A stretch of 64,000 nt of DNA from Kitasatospora cheerisanensis KCTC 2395 (lineage in GTDB: Bacteria; Actinomycetota; Actinomycetes; Streptomycetales; Streptomycetaceae). Of the stretch, positions 28,628-37,580 are shown in pieces. The stretch covers positions 6,128,002-6,192,001 of the forward strand of contig NZ_KK853997.1 of assembly GCF_000696185.1 (NCBI RefSeq), written 5' to 3'. The translations under genes were made by a program, and so were the position numbers. The first letter of the stretch is position 1; each line of letters opens with the position of its first letter. The notes under the pieces were generated by a model that worked only from the letters and a program-made list of their open reading frames with translations, ran no database searches and was not told where the DNA came from.

Positions 28628-29407
28628 TCACGTCCCGGTCAGCGAGGGCACGCGCACCGGGACGGCGTCCGGGGCGAACCGCTGCGGCGAGTCGAGCCCC
28701 GGCAGGGCCAGCAGGATCGGCAGGTCCAGCGCGGTGAGCTGACGGGCCGCCAGCCGCACCGGCGGATTCTCGTGGCCGTGACGGACCGTCAACTCCGGTC
28801 CGGAGGCCACCAGCAGCGGGCGCCGCTCCCACGGCGGGGCCGGGAAGTCGCTCGCGGCGACCACCGCCGCCCGGATGAACCACACGCCCTCGGGCACGCA
28901 CAGCGTGAACGGGCCGGACCCGTCCAGGATCTCGCAGGCGACGGGACGGCCCTGCACGATCGGCTCGCGGAACGCGCCGACGTAGATCCGCACCGGGCGG
29001 CCGAGCTCCGGCGACCGGATGCTGCCGTGCACCGCACAGGTGCGGCGGCCGTCCGCGTGCGCGGTACCGGTGCGCTCGGTCAGGCCGGCCCGGGCCAGCG
29101 CCCGGTAGCGGGCGGGGGAGAGGCTGACGCTGCGGGTGAAGCGGCTGGTGAACGTGCCGAGGCTGTTGTAGCCCACGCGGTAGGAGATCTCGGTGACGCT
29201 GAGGTCGGTTTCCAGCAGCATGGTCTTCGCCTGGTGCAGGCGGACGGCGGAAAGGAAACGCCCCGGCGACGTGCCGGTGAGATTGCGGAAGACCCGGGAG
29301 AAGTAGAACTTGCTGAGGATCGCGGTGTTCGCGATCTCGTCGAGCGAGAGCGGCTCCTCGTATCTGTCCCACATGGTCGATATCGCGCGTTCGACAGCGA
29401 TCTGCAC
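28628..29407 (-). CDS. AraC-family regulator, paralogue of 23405-24175
   Basis: 259 residues from GTG 29407, GGAG 7 bp upstream. The N-terminal DNA-binding domain (LSLDEIANTAILSKFYFSRV, SVTEISYRVGYNSLGTFTSR, TRSVSLSPARYRALA) is nearly the same as in the other AraC-like gene, and the C-terminal domain also aligns (PVRIYVGAFREPIVQGRP, VPEGVWFIRAAVVAASD). The two paralogues bracket the mycothiol/ABC1/epimerase block in the same orientation. Target genes are unclear; the AhpD-like gene lies upstream on the same strand. Confidence 0.9.
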   Translation of the reverse strand: MQIAVERAISTMWDRYEEPLSLDEIANTAILSKFYFSRVFRNLTGTSPGRFLSAVRLHQAKTMLLETDLSVTEISYRVGYNSLGTFTSRFTRSVSLSPARYRALARAGLTERTGTAHADGRRTCAVHGSIRSPELGRPVRIYVGAFREPIVQGRPVACEILDGSGPFTLCVPEGVWFIRAAVVAASDFPAPPWERRPLLVASGPELTVRHGHENPPVRLAARQLTALDLPILLALPGLDSPQRFAPDAVPVRVPSLTGT

Positions 29408-29603
29408 AGCGTCTCTCCAATGTCGTCGATGAATCGGAGGCGGTTCCCGGGGAATTCCGGGAGCCTCCGTCATTTCTCCTCGAACTGGGCCGAGCCGTTT
29501 TGCGGAGGCGAATCGGGGTGTGCGGAAACCGGTGGAAAGCGCGCGTCTTTCGGCGCACGGCGGAATGAACCGGGAATCGGGGCGCGCCGGAACACCGGCG
29601 GGC

Positions 29604-29628
29604 GGCCCCGGAAAGGAGATCCGGGGCC
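29604..29628 (-). terminator. Hairpin after the AhpD-like gene
   Basis: GGCCCCGGA (29604-29612) pairs with TCCGGGGCC (29620-29628), 20 bp beyond the stop of the minus-strand gene at 29648. Confidence 0.65.
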
Positions 29629-29647
29629 GGGGCGGAAACCGGGGGAA

Positions 29648-30694
29648 TCAGTCGTCGGACAGGAGGTGGCGGACCCGCCGCAGGGCTGCCCGCTGGCTCG
29701 CCCAGGAGCAGGCCGCCAGGATCTCCCGGTCGCCCGCGCCGGCCTGCCGGGCGGCACCGACCACCCGCTCGTCGACCCGGTAGGAGGCGAGCGCGGTGAG
29801 CAGTGCGAGCTCGCCCAACGGGCGCTCGTCAGGGGGCAGTTCGTTCAGCGGCGCGTCCAGCCAGGCCCGGCCGAGGCCGGGGTCGGCGCCGTCCCAGCGG
29901 GACAGCGCGCCCGCGACCGCCGCCCGGACCGCCTCGGGCAGCAGGGCGGCGCCGACCCGCTCGACGGCGGCCGTGCTGCGGGCCAGCGCCTCGGCGATCC
30001 GCGGGTCGGCGGCGGCCCAGTCCAGGTCGGCCGGCAGCGGGGCCGGCGGCAGCAGCGACAGCGAGGCGCCCGGCGCGGTCGCCGCGCGGGCGGAGGAGCG
30101 CATCAGGCCGATCAGCACCCGCAGCACCGGCCCGATCGCCTTGGCCGGGGCGTTCGGCGGCAGCGGCCGCGGGCCCAGGAAGACGTTGACCACGCGGTTC
30201 AGGTAGTGCAGGCAGAGCGCCGTCCCGGCGAGCTCCGGGAGCAGCTCGGGCTCGAACGGCGGCTTGCCCCCGCCGGCGATCCACGCCGACAGCTCCTCGG
30301 CGGCCGGCCCGGCCGGCCCGGCCGCCCCGGTGCGCCGGCGCGGCAGCGGCCGCAGCGACAGCGAGTCGTGCATGGTGCTGTGCATGGTCGTGCAGAACGG
30401 GCACTCGTTGCCGGCCGACACGGCGGCCGCCACCGCCTCCTTGGCCGCCCGCGGGGCGCGGCCGTCGGCGAGCATCGTCTCGCGCAGCGTCGTCCAGGAC
30501 GCGGCCAGCAGCTCGGGGACCGGCGCGTGCAGCGCCACCGGCGGGGCCAGCACCCCGAAGTCGCGTTCCAGCTCCCGGTAGATCCGGGCGGTGTCGCCGG
30601 CGGCCTCGCCGAACGACACCGTCGCCACGTGCCGGACCTGGATCAGGGACAGGCCCCGCAGCGGCGCCTGGACGAGGCGCCGTCTGCCGCTCAC
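29648..30694 (-). CDS. Carboxymuconolactone decarboxylase / AhpD-like protein
   Basis: 348 residues from GTG 30694, GGAG 7 bp upstream. The AhpD signature E-x-C-x2-C-x3-H appears as NECPFCTTMHSTMH near residue 97, placing two redox cysteines and a His as in alkylhydroperoxidase D. The protein is about twice the size of simple AhpD domains; the second half (DLDWAAADPRIAEALARSTA, ADPGLGRAWLDAPLNELP, RVVGAARQAGAGDREILAAC) looks like a second, degenerate copy without CxxC. Predicted role is peroxide or thiol redox chemistry in the cytoplasm. A second AhpD-like gene is 1.2 kb away. Confidence 0.85.
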   Translation of the reverse strand: MSGRRRLVQAPLRGLSLIQVRHVATVSFGEAAGDTARIYRELERDFGVLAPPVALHAPVPELLAASWTTLRETMLADGRAPRAAKEAVAAAVSAGNECPFCTTMHSTMHDSLSLRPLPRRRTGAAGPAGPAAEELSAWIAGGGKPPFEPELLPELAGTALCLHYLNRVVNVFLGPRPLPPNAPAKAIGPVLRVLIGLMRSSARAATAPGASLSLLPPAPLPADLDWAAADPRIAEALARSTAAVERVGAALLPEAVRAAVAGALSRWDGADPGLGRAWLDAPLNELPPDERPLGELALLTALASYRVDERVVGAARQAGAGDREILAACSWASQRAALRRVRHLLSDD

Positions 30695-30932
30695 GAGCCC
30701 GCTCCGGATCCGCTCACCGGGCCGCCGCGCTGCGCCCCCCGCTCGTCACCCGCAGGCATCCGCGAGTCCTCCCCTTCGGCTCGTCGTGGTGTGCTGTCGG
30801 TGCTGCACCCGATCGTGGCATCCGGACCGGGCTCTTCCTTCTCCGTCCTTGCGCTGTGCCCCGGCCGGGGCCGGGGCACAGCGCGGGGCCGAGGGCTTCC
30901 GCGGGCGGGCGTGCGGGAGCGCGCACGGCAGG

Positions 30933-30965
30933 GGCGCCTCCGGGCCCGGGGGCCCGGGAGGCGCC
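30933..30965 (-). terminator. Hairpin after the SDR gene
   Basis: A 15-bp stem with one bulged G (30933-30947 with 30950-30965), 40 bp beyond the SDR stop on the minus strand. The rest of the 311-bp gap 30695-31005 shows another GGCC-rich inverted repeat near 30857-30877 and no gene. Confidence 0.65.
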
Positions 30966-31005
30966 TGCCGCGTCGGCGAGGTCCGAGGGGAATCCTCGGG
31001 CATGC

Positions 31006-31884
31006 CTAGGGAATTGGGAAGAACGCCCGGACGAACCGCTCGAACAGAGCGTCGCCGATCGTCCACCGCATCCGCGGCAGCAGCCGCGACGGCACGCCGA
31101 TCCGGTAGCGGATCCGCGGGCGTTCGCTGGTGACCGCCTTCTCGATGACCTTGGCCACCGTCTCGGCGCGCACCGCCATCCGGCCCCGGCCGGTGGGGTG
31201 GTCGGTCTCCCGGTAGGCGCCGTGCCAGTCGACGAAGTACTTCCAGAAGTCGTCGTACAGGCCGGTCCGTTCCTGCCCGGTCATGCCGAGGTCGGCGACC
31301 GACATCGGCACGAACCCGCCGAGCACCGGCGACGGCTCGATCAGCACCACCTTGATGTTGTCCCGGGCCACCTCCAGCCGCAGCGAGTCGCCGACGGCCT
31401 CCAGGGCGTGCTTGGTGGCCTGGTAGTAGCCGCGTCCGGGGGTGGCGAACTGGCCGAAGATGGACGACATCATGACGACCCGTCCGCCGCCCTGGGCGCG
31501 CATGCCGGGCAGCACCAGCTGGGTCAGCCGGCACAGCCCGAACAGGTTGGTCTCGAACTGGCTGCGCACCTCGTCGATCGGGGTCTCGCCGATGGTGCCG
31601 TTGAGGCTGTACGCGGCGTTGTTGATCAGGGTGCCGACGGCGCCGTGCTCGGCGCTGATCTTCTCCACCGCGGCGGTCATCGACTCCTCGTCGTTGACGT
31701 CCAGGTGCAGCACCCGGATGCCCTCGGCGGCCAGGTCGGCCAGCGCCTCCGGGCGGCGGGCGGTGGCGTACACCGGCCAGCCGGCCCGGTGCAGCCGCAG
31801 CGCGGCGGCCCGGCCGGTGCCCGAGGACATGCCGGTGCTGGAGGAGGCGCCGGTCAGCAGGATCGCCCGCGAGCGCCCGCTCAC
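31006..31884 (-). CDS. Classical SDR oxidoreductase
   Basis: 292 residues from GTG 31884, which overlaps the stop of the upstream AhpD-like gene (GTGA). The cofactor region is AILLTGASSSTGMSSGTGRA, longer than the usual TGxxxGxG loop, so there may be a small insertion or duplication (SSTGMSSGTG). NNAAYS supplies the NAG-like motif, MMSSIFGQ the catalytic Ser, and YYQATKHALEAVGDSL the YxxxK pair (Tyr-Gln-Ala-Thr-Lys). The enzyme should be an active NAD(P)-dependent ketone/alcohol oxidoreductase. Translational coupling suggests it works with the AhpD-like protein; substrate unknown. Confidence 0.9.
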   Translation of the reverse strand: MSGRSRAILLTGASSSTGMSSGTGRAAALRLHRAGWPVYATARRPEALADLAAEGIRVLHLDVNDEESMTAAVEKISAEHGAVGTLINNAAYSLNGTIGETPIDEVRSQFETNLFGLCRLTQLVLPGMRAQGGGRVVMMSSIFGQFATPGRGYYQATKHALEAVGDSLRLEVARDNIKVVLIEPSPVLGGFVPMSVADLGMTGQERTGLYDDFWKYFVDWHGAYRETDHPTGRGRMAVRAETVAKVIEKAVTSERPRIRYRIGVPSRLLPRMRWTIGDALFERFVRAFFPIP

Positions 31885-32516
31885 CTGCCCTCCGCCAGGC
31901 GTTCCGCGGAGACCGTGGCTTCCTCCGGCTGGGAGGCGATCCGGCTGCGGGTGACGGAGTTGCCGAGGCCGAGGCCGTCGACCAGGCGGTTGATGAACGC
32001 GAACAGGGCCGCGGTGAAGACGGCCTCCAGCATCTCCTCGTTGGTCCAGCCGGCGGCCTCGGTGGCGGCCCAGTCCTCGTCGGTGATCCGGAAGGCGCCG
32101 GTGCCGACCTTGGTGACCAGGCGCATCAGCACCTTGGTGCGCTCGTCGATCGGCAGCTCCTCCACCGAGGGCGCGTCCTGGATCGCGTCGGTGAGCTCCT
32201 GCGAGCCGCCGAACTGGGCCAGGAACCAGTTGTGGGTGCCGACGCAGTACGGGCAGCCGTTGACCTTGGAGCTCCAGGCGGAGATCATCTCGCGGGTCGC
32301 GCGCGGCAGCACCCCGTCGTTGAAGACGCCGCCGTACCCGGCGATCACCACCTCCAGCAGGTCGGGGCGGCTGGAGACCAGCCGGAACATGTCCGGGACG
32401 AAGGGGATGCCCATCCGCGACTTGATCGCGTCGTACAGCTCCTTGGTGCGGCCCTCGGCGGCTGCCTCCTCGACCAGCGGGACGCGAACCGTGCTCAACA
32501 CATTCGGATCGGTCAT
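31881..32516 (-). CDS. Carboxymuconolactone decarboxylase / AhpD-like peroxidase-related protein
   Basis: 211 residues from ATG 32516, GGGAGGG about 10 bp upstream. The redox site is VNGCPYCVGTHNWFLAQFGG, with the CxxC-x3-H arrangement of AhpD-type proteins of the peroxidase-related group. The N-terminus (VPLVEEAAAEGRTKELYDAI) and the DALFAFINRLVDGLG-like C-terminus (FAFINRLVDGLGLGN) are typical. Likely thiol-dependent peroxidase in the cytoplasm. Its stop overlaps the SDR start by 4 bp. Confidence 0.9.
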   Translation of the reverse strand: MTDPNVLSTVRVPLVEEAAAEGRTKELYDAIKSRMGIPFVPDMFRLVSSRPDLLEVVIAGYGGVFNDGVLPRATREMISAWSSKVNGCPYCVGTHNWFLAQFGGSQELTDAIQDAPSVEELPIDERTKVLMRLVTKVGTGAFRITDEDWAATEAAGWTNEEMLEAVFTAALFAFINRLVDGLGLGNSVTRSRIASQPEEATVSAERLAEGR

Positions 32517-32693
32517 GGGTGATCGCCCTCCCTTTTCGGCGGTGCGGCCGCCCGGCGGAATTCCCGGGAAATGCCGGGCGAATGCGCGGTATTTCCGGTC
32601 GGCGGGCGGCGGCGCGGTTTTTCCCATGGTGGCAGGAATGAGGGTTCGTTCCCGTCTCCCAGATTGCCCTGACCGGGCCGGCCCGCCGCACGC

Positions 32694-32733
32694 CGACGGC
32701 CGCCGCGGTGCGCGGGGCACCGGGCGGCCGTCG
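32694..32733 (-). terminator. Hairpin after the GMC oxidoreductase gene
   Basis: CGACGGCCGCC (32694-32704) pairs with GGCGGCCGTCG (32723-32733), with an inner GGTGC/GCACC pairing, 36 bp beyond the GMC stop. Confidence 0.65.
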
Positions 32734-32768
32734 GGCCGTGCGGGGTCGGGCGGGTCGGGCGGGCGGTG

Positions 32769-34316
32769 TCACTCGGCGCGGAGCCAGTCCGCCAGCCGCT
32801 CGCCGATCATGATCGAGGTGAGGTTGGTGTTGCAGTTGACGATCTGCGGCATCACCGAGGCGTCGGCGACGTACAGGCCCTCGACGCCGTGCACCCGCAG
32901 CCGCTGGTCGACCACCGCGCCCTCGTCCTCGGCGGTGCCCATCCGGGCCGTGCCGACCGGGTGGTAGCCGCTGTCCAGGCTGGTCCGGACGTACTGCTCG
33001 ACCATCGCGTCCTTCTCGACCAGGCGGTCGCTGAGCACGATGAAGCCGTCGCCGCGGGAGGCGATGCCGGGGTGGTTGGCCAGTTCCCAGCAGGTGCGCA
33101 CGCCCTCGACCATCTTCTCCAGGTCGCGCTCGGTGGAGAGGAAGTCCAGCTGGATGTCCGGCCCGGCGGCGGGGTCGGTGGAGGCCAGCCGCAGCCGGCC
33201 CACCGACTCGGGCTGCTGGTCGACCACCATCACGCCGAAGATCATCGGCGCCTGGGCCAGCATCTGGAGCTCGGGGAAGAGCGTCAGGTCGAAGTGGTTG
33301 ACCATGTAGTACTGCATGTCGTTGAAGTCCGCGGAGCCCTTGGAGGTGGTCCGCACCATCGACTGCAGGAACGGCACCTGCGCGTCGACCTCGCCGTCCT
33401 TGGGGCGCAGGAACACGCCGGTGCGCGGGTGGTCCTGCAGGTGGGCGCCGACGCCGGGGCGGTCGAGCCGCACGTCGACGCCGAGGCGGGTCAGGTCGGC
33501 GGCCGGGCCGATGCCCGAACGCATCAGCAGCGTAGGCGAGTTGACCGCGCCGGCGGACAGCACCACCTTGTGCGCGCGCAGCTCCTCGGGGGCCCCGCCG
33601 TCCCGCGCGGCCAGCACGCCGGCGGCGCGGTCGCCGTCGAACAGCACCCGGTGGACCAGGACGCCGCCGGCCACCGTCAGGTTGGGGCGGGAGCGCACCT
33701 CGGGGGTGAGGTAGGCCATCGCGGTGGAGACCCGGTAGCGCGGGTCGCGGCGGTTGGACGGGATCGGGCCGATGCCGGTCGCCTCGGGGTGGTTGTGGTC
33801 GGCGACCTCGGGGAAGCCGGCCGCCAGGCTCGCCTCGGTGAAGGCGGCCTGCATGGGCGTCATCTCGTCCGGGCCGAAGCGGCGGATCGGCACCGGGCCG
33901 TCGTTGCCGTGGTAGCGGTCGGAGAAGTCGAGGTCGTCCTCCAGCCGCCGGTAGTACGGCAGCACCTGCTCGTACGTCCAGGCCGGGTTGCCGGCGGCCG
34001 CCCACCGCTCGAAGTTCTCCGGGACGCCGCGCAGCGCGATCGTCGCGCCGACCGCCGAGGAGCCGCCGGAGATCTTCCCGCGCGGGAAGATGATGCGCCG
34101 ACCGTCCAGGATCTCGGCGCGGTAGCGCCAGTCGTGGGCGTGCATCGACATTGCGTTGCCGTCGGTGATTTCGTGCGGGATGTCGGCCCGCTCGGGGAAG
34201 TCCGGACCGGCCTCCAGAAGAAGCACGGAACGGCCGGGATCCTCGCTCAGCCGGGCCGCGAGCGCTGCGCCGGCGGAGCCGGACCCGACGACTATCACGT
34301 CATACGTGTGCACCAT
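32769..34316 (-). CDS. GMC-family FAD oxidoreductase (choline dehydrogenase-like)
   Basis: 515 residues from ATG 34316 with GAGG 8 bp upstream. The FAD-binding start is YDVIVVGSGSAGAALAARLS with the ribose-binding LLLEAGPDF. GMC signature 1 is PRGKISGGSSAVGATIALRG and signature 2 GAVNSPTLLMRSGIGP. The catalytic His is in YHPVGTARMG and the second active residue in CNTNLTSIMIGERLADWL. It oxidises an alcohol group and passes electrons to oxygen or another acceptor. It is divergent from the enediyne cassette with a 268-bp gap, so it may supply a tailoring oxidation for that pathway or be an unrelated neighbour. Confidence 0.92.
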   Translation of the reverse strand: MVHTYDVIVVGSGSAGAALAARLSEDPGRSVLLLEAGPDFPERADIPHEITDGNAMSMHAHDWRYRAEILDGRRIIFPRGKISGGSSAVGATIALRGVPENFERWAAAGNPAWTYEQVLPYYRRLEDDLDFSDRYHGNDGPVPIRRFGPDEMTPMQAAFTEASLAAGFPEVADHNHPEATGIGPIPSNRRDPRYRVSTAMAYLTPEVRSRPNLTVAGGVLVHRVLFDGDRAAGVLAARDGGAPEELRAHKVVLSAGAVNSPTLLMRSGIGPAADLTRLGVDVRLDRPGVGAHLQDHPRTGVFLRPKDGEVDAQVPFLQSMVRTTSKGSADFNDMQYYMVNHFDLTLFPELQMLAQAPMIFGVMVVDQQPESVGRLRLASTDPAAGPDIQLDFLSTERDLEKMVEGVRTCWELANHPGIASRGDGFIVLSDRLVEKDAMVEQYVRTSLDSGYHPVGTARMGTAEDEGAVVDQRLRVHGVEGLYVADASVMPQIVNCNTNLTSIMIGERLADWLRAE

Positions 34317-34479
34317 GGATTGAACCTCGCCAGACGGGGATTCGAAGAGTCCGATCTCAGCCGAGTTTCTCAGCGGGCCGGTGCCCGGTCTTCTCCGAGA
34401 CTGCCCAGTCGCCCACGCGCGGAAATCCCCGTCCGGCGGCCGCCGCGAACCCTGGCAACGTCAGAGAAGCACGCTTTGC

Positions 34480-34509
34480 GGACCCGGGACATCCTCAAGT
34501 GTCAGGTCC
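34480..34509. promoter_or_regulatory. Imperfect inverted repeat upstream of the enediyne operon
   Basis: GGACC at 34480-34484 and GGTCC at 34505-34509 enclose GACA (34488-34491) and TGTC (34500-34503), giving a two-layer dyad centred near 34495, about 75 bp upstream of the unbV start. Possible operator for the divergent GMC/unbV promoters. No regulator gene is next to it. Confidence 0.35.
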
Positions 34510-34584
34510 GGAGGCGGATAGTCGCGGAATTGTTCGCAGCCGCCCCGGACAGCCGATTCACGTCGCCCACGGGAGGGAATGGAA

Positions 34585-36567
34585 ATGTCGCCACGACGAC
34601 GATTCCGCAGACTCGTACCCGGGTTGGTCACCATATTGGTGGCCGCCTCGATGTTCTTCGTCATCCGTTCCTCGGTGGCGGTCGCCGGCGGCGACGACGC
34701 GGCTGCGGCCTACAAATTCAAGGAGATGCCGATCGCGATGCCGCCGGGCTACGAGTCCCGGAAGATGAACACGATCCGCACGGTCAATCCGGCGTACGAG
34801 AAGATCCGCGCCTGGATCTCGTCGGTCGGCGCCAGCATCGCGATCAACGACGTCACCGGCCACGGCCTCGCCGACGGCATGTGCATCGTCGACACCCGCA
34901 CCGACTCCGTCGTCGTCACCTGGACCCCGACCGCCCCCGAGGCCGACCGGTTCACGCCGTTCGTGCTCGACGGCAAGCCGCTGCCGATGGACGACACCAT
35001 GGCGCCCACCGGCTGCACGCCCGGCGACTTCAACGGCGACGGCCGCACCGACTTCCTGGTCACCTACTGGGGCCGCACGCCGATCCTGTTCATGGCCAAG
35101 GCCGACGCCGCCACCCCGTCCCCCGAGGCGTACGCGGCGCGCGAGCTGGTCCCCTCGGAGAGCCTCGACGGCCGCTACCACGGCCCGCGGTGGAACACCG
35201 ACGCCGCGTACGTCGGCGACCTGGACGGCAGCGGGCACCCGTCGATCATCATCGGCAACTACTTCCCCGACTCCGACGTGCTCGACCCGCAGGGCATCCG
35301 CAACGTCCAGATGAACGACTCGCTGTCCAGCGCGAAGAACGCCGGCGGCGACCACGTGCTGCGCTTCCACTCCTCGACCGCCGGCAACGAGCCGGACGCC
35401 CGGTTCATCGAGGAGAAGGACGCCATCGCCTTCGACGCCTCCACCGGCTGGACGCTGGCCATCGCCGGCGCCGACCTGACCGGCGACGCCCTGCCCGAGG
35501 TCTACATCGCCAACGACTTCGGCCACGCCCACCTGCTGCACAACGTCTCCACCCCGGGCCGGATCCGGTTCGAGGAGGCCACCGGCGAGCGCACCCCGAC
35601 CACCCCGAAGTCCTTCGTGCTCGGCAAGGGCTCGTTCAAGGGCATGGGCGTCGACTTCGGCGACGTCGACGCCAACGGCAGCTTCGACATGATGGTCAGC
35701 AACATCACCGTCGCGTGGGGCCTGGAGGAGAGCAACTTCCTCTGGATCAACCAGGCCAAGAACCAGGACGAGATGAAGCGGAAGCTCTCCGCCGGCATCG
35801 CCCCCTTCACCCAGGAGGCCGCCGACCACGGCGTCGCCTGGACCGGCTGGGGCTGGGACGCCAAGATGGGCGACTTCCTCAACAACGGGCAGCAGAACAT
35901 CCTGCAGGCCGACGGCTTCGTCAAGGGCGACATCGACCGCTGGCCGTGGCTGCAGGAGATGGCCATGACCAACGACGACCTGCTGTCCAACCCGAAGATC
36001 TGGCCGAACGTCGGCCCCGGCGACGACCTGGCCGGCGACGACGTGATGGGCTTCTACGCCCGCACCGCCGACGGCAAGTTCGCCAACATCAGCAAGCAGC
36101 TCGGCCTCGCCGTGCCGATCCCGACCCGCGGCATCGCCACCGCCGACACCACCGGCAGCGGCGCCCTCGACTTCGCCATCGCCCGCCAGTGGGGCCCGCC
36201 CGCCTTCTACGCCAACCAGTCCCCGGCCCTCGGCCACGACCTGACCCTGCGCCTGTACCGCCCCGCCCCCGGCGCCACCGCCGGCCAGGGCCTCACCGCC
36301 ACCGGCGCCCCCGCCTACGGCGCCACCGTCACCGTCACCACCGCCGACGGCAAGAAGCAGATCGGCCAGCTCGACGGCGGCGGCGGCCACGGCGGCTTCC
36401 GCAGCTTCGACGTCCGCTTCGGCCTCGGCACGCAGAGCGGCCCCGTCACCGCCGACATCACCTGGCGCGACGCCACCGGAGGCGTGCACACCAAGACCCA
36501 GCAGCTCACCGCCGGGAGCCACACCCTCATGCTGACCGACGACATCAAGGAGGTGGCGGCCCGATGA
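34585..36567 (+). CDS. unbV: Enediyne biosynthesis protein UnbV (FG-GAP/VCBS repeat, ASPIC domain)
   Basis: 660 residues from ATG 34585; GGGAGGG 7 bp upstream favours it over ATG 34579. An N-terminal arginine-rich stretch and one hydrophobic helix (LVPGLVTILVAASMFFVI) suggest export or anchoring. FG-GAP/VCBS-type calcium-binding repeats follow (CTPGDFNGDGRTDFLVTYWG, YVGDLDGSGHPSIIIGNY, DFGDVDANGSFDMMVSNI), typical of beta-propellers. The C-terminal ASPIC/UnbV domain reads YGATVTVTTADGKK, then FDVRFGLGTQSGPVTADITW. UnbV is one of the five conserved enediyne warhead genes; its biochemical role is not established. The stop overlaps the unbU start by 4 bp. Confidence 0.95.
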   Translation: MSPRRRFRRLVPGLVTILVAASMFFVIRSSVAVAGGDDAAAAYKFKEMPIAMPPGYESRKMNTIRTVNPAYEKIRAWISSVGASIAINDVTGHGLADGMCIVDTRTDSVVVTWTPTAPEADRFTPFVLDGKPLPMDDTMAPTGCTPGDFNGDGRTDFLVTYWGRTPILFMAKADAATPSPEAYAARELVPSESLDGRYHGPRWNTDAAYVGDLDGSGHPSIIIGNYFPDSDVLDPQGIRNVQMNDSLSSAKNAGGDHVLRFHSSTAGNEPDARFIEEKDAIAFDASTGWTLAIAGADLTGDALPEVYIANDFGHAHLLHNVSTPGRIRFEEATGERTPTTPKSFVLGKGSFKGMGVDFGDVDANGSFDMMVSNITVAWGLEESNFLWINQAKNQDEMKRKLSAGIAPFTQEAADHGVAWTGWGWDAKMGDFLNNGQQNILQADGFVKGDIDRWPWLQEMAMTNDDLLSNPKIWPNVGPGDDLAGDDVMGFYARTADGKFANISKQLGLAVPIPTRGIATADTTGSGALDFAIARQWGPPAFYANQSPALGHDLTLRLYRPAPGATAGQGLTATGAPAYGATVTVTTADGKKQIGQLDGGGGHGGFRSFDVRFGLGTQSGPVTADITWRDATGGVHTKTQQLTAGSHTLMLTDDIKEVAAR

Positions 36568-37580
36568 CCGCGACCGACATCTCCGGCGTGGCCGCCCGCC
36601 ACGTCCGCCCCCGCCCCGAGAAGAAGCAGCCCAACCGCGACCCGCGCTACCTGGCGCTGCGCAACTTCGCCATCTCGATGTCCGTCTTCAACATCTTCGG
36701 CTACACCCTGCTGGGCTTCGAGCAGCCCTGGCTGTGGCCGCTGATCTGCGCGCCGTTCGGCTACGTCGTCGAGATCGTGCTGGAGATGATCAGCGCCTGG
36801 GCGCAGGAGCGCACCCCGCGCTTCCGCGGCAACGGCCTGCGCGGCCTGTACGAGTTCCTGCTGCCCTCGCACATCACCGCGCTCGCCGCGAACATGCTGC
36901 TCTACGCGAACGACCGGCTGCTGCCGATCCTGCTCGCGGTGTTCATCGGCGTCGCCGCCAAGCACGTCCTGCAGGCGCCGGTGTACGGCCGGATGCGGCA
37001 CTTCATGAACCCGTCGAACTTCGGCATCACCATGGCGCTGGTGCTGTTCGGCTCCTGGCTCAGCATCGCCCCGCCCTACGAGTTCACCGAGAACGCCAAC
37101 ACCTTCTTCCGGATCGGCATCCCGCTGATCATCACCACCGCCGGCACCGTCATCAACGCCATGCTGACCAAGCGCATCCCGCTGATCGTCGGCTGGCTCG
37201 GCGGCTTCGTCATCCAGGCGCTGCTGCGGCACTGGATCTGGGACGTGGCGATCTTCTCCGCGCTCGGCCCGATGAGCGGCGTCGCCTTCGTCCTCTACAC
37301 CAACTACATGATCACCGACCCGGGCACCACCCCCTCCAAGGGCCGCAACCAGTTCATGTTCGGTTCCTCGGTGGCCATGGTCTACGGCGTCCTGATGCTC
37401 TTCAACGTCGTCTACACGCTGTTCTTCGCCACCACGATCGTCTGCGGCCTGCGCGGCGCCGGCTGGTGGGTGGCGCACTTCCGGAACCGCAGCAAGCAGG
37501 GCAGCGGACCCGTCGCGGTCCCGTCCGGCCAGTCGGGGGCACCCGAGCGACCCATGGGCAACGAGGCGGTGGCGGCGTGA
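36564..37580 (+). CDS. unbU: Enediyne biosynthesis membrane protein UnbU (RnfD/NqrB-like)
   Basis: 338 residues from ATG 36564, AAGGAGG 10 bp upstream, overlapping unbV (ATGA) and pksE (GTGA). Seven to nine transmembrane helices, for example LLPILLAVFIGVAAKHVL, FGITMALVLFGSWLSI and AMVYGVLMLFNVVYTLFF. Conserved family segments include LPSHITALAANMLLYAN, MRHFMNPSNFGITMAL and YMITDPGTTPSKGRNQFMF; the MITDP stretch corresponds to the flavin-bearing region of RnfD/NqrB subunits. UnbU is conserved in enediyne cassettes and its similarity to Na+-pumping redox subunits suggests membrane electron transfer; this is not proven. Confidence 0.95.
   Translation: MTATDISGVAARHVRPRPEKKQPNRDPRYLALRNFAISMSVFNIFGYTLLGFEQPWLWPLICAPFGYVVEIVLEMISAWAQERTPRFRGNGLRGLYEFLLPSHITALAANMLLYANDRLLPILLAVFIGVAAKHVLQAPVYGRMRHFMNPSNFGITMALVLFGSWLSIAPPYEFTENANTFFRIGIPLIITTAGTVINAMLTKRIPLIVGWLGGFVIQALLRHWIWDVAIFSALGPMSGVAFVLYTNYMITDPGTTPSKGRNQFMFGSSVAMVYGVLMLFNVVYTLFFATTIVCGLRGAGWWVAHFRNRSKQGSGPVAVPSGQSGAPERPMGNEAVAA

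Noticed and set aside
28451..31009. An 852-residue plus-strand frame
   Set aside because: Antisense to the AraC-family and AhpD-like genes, with no recognisable domain.
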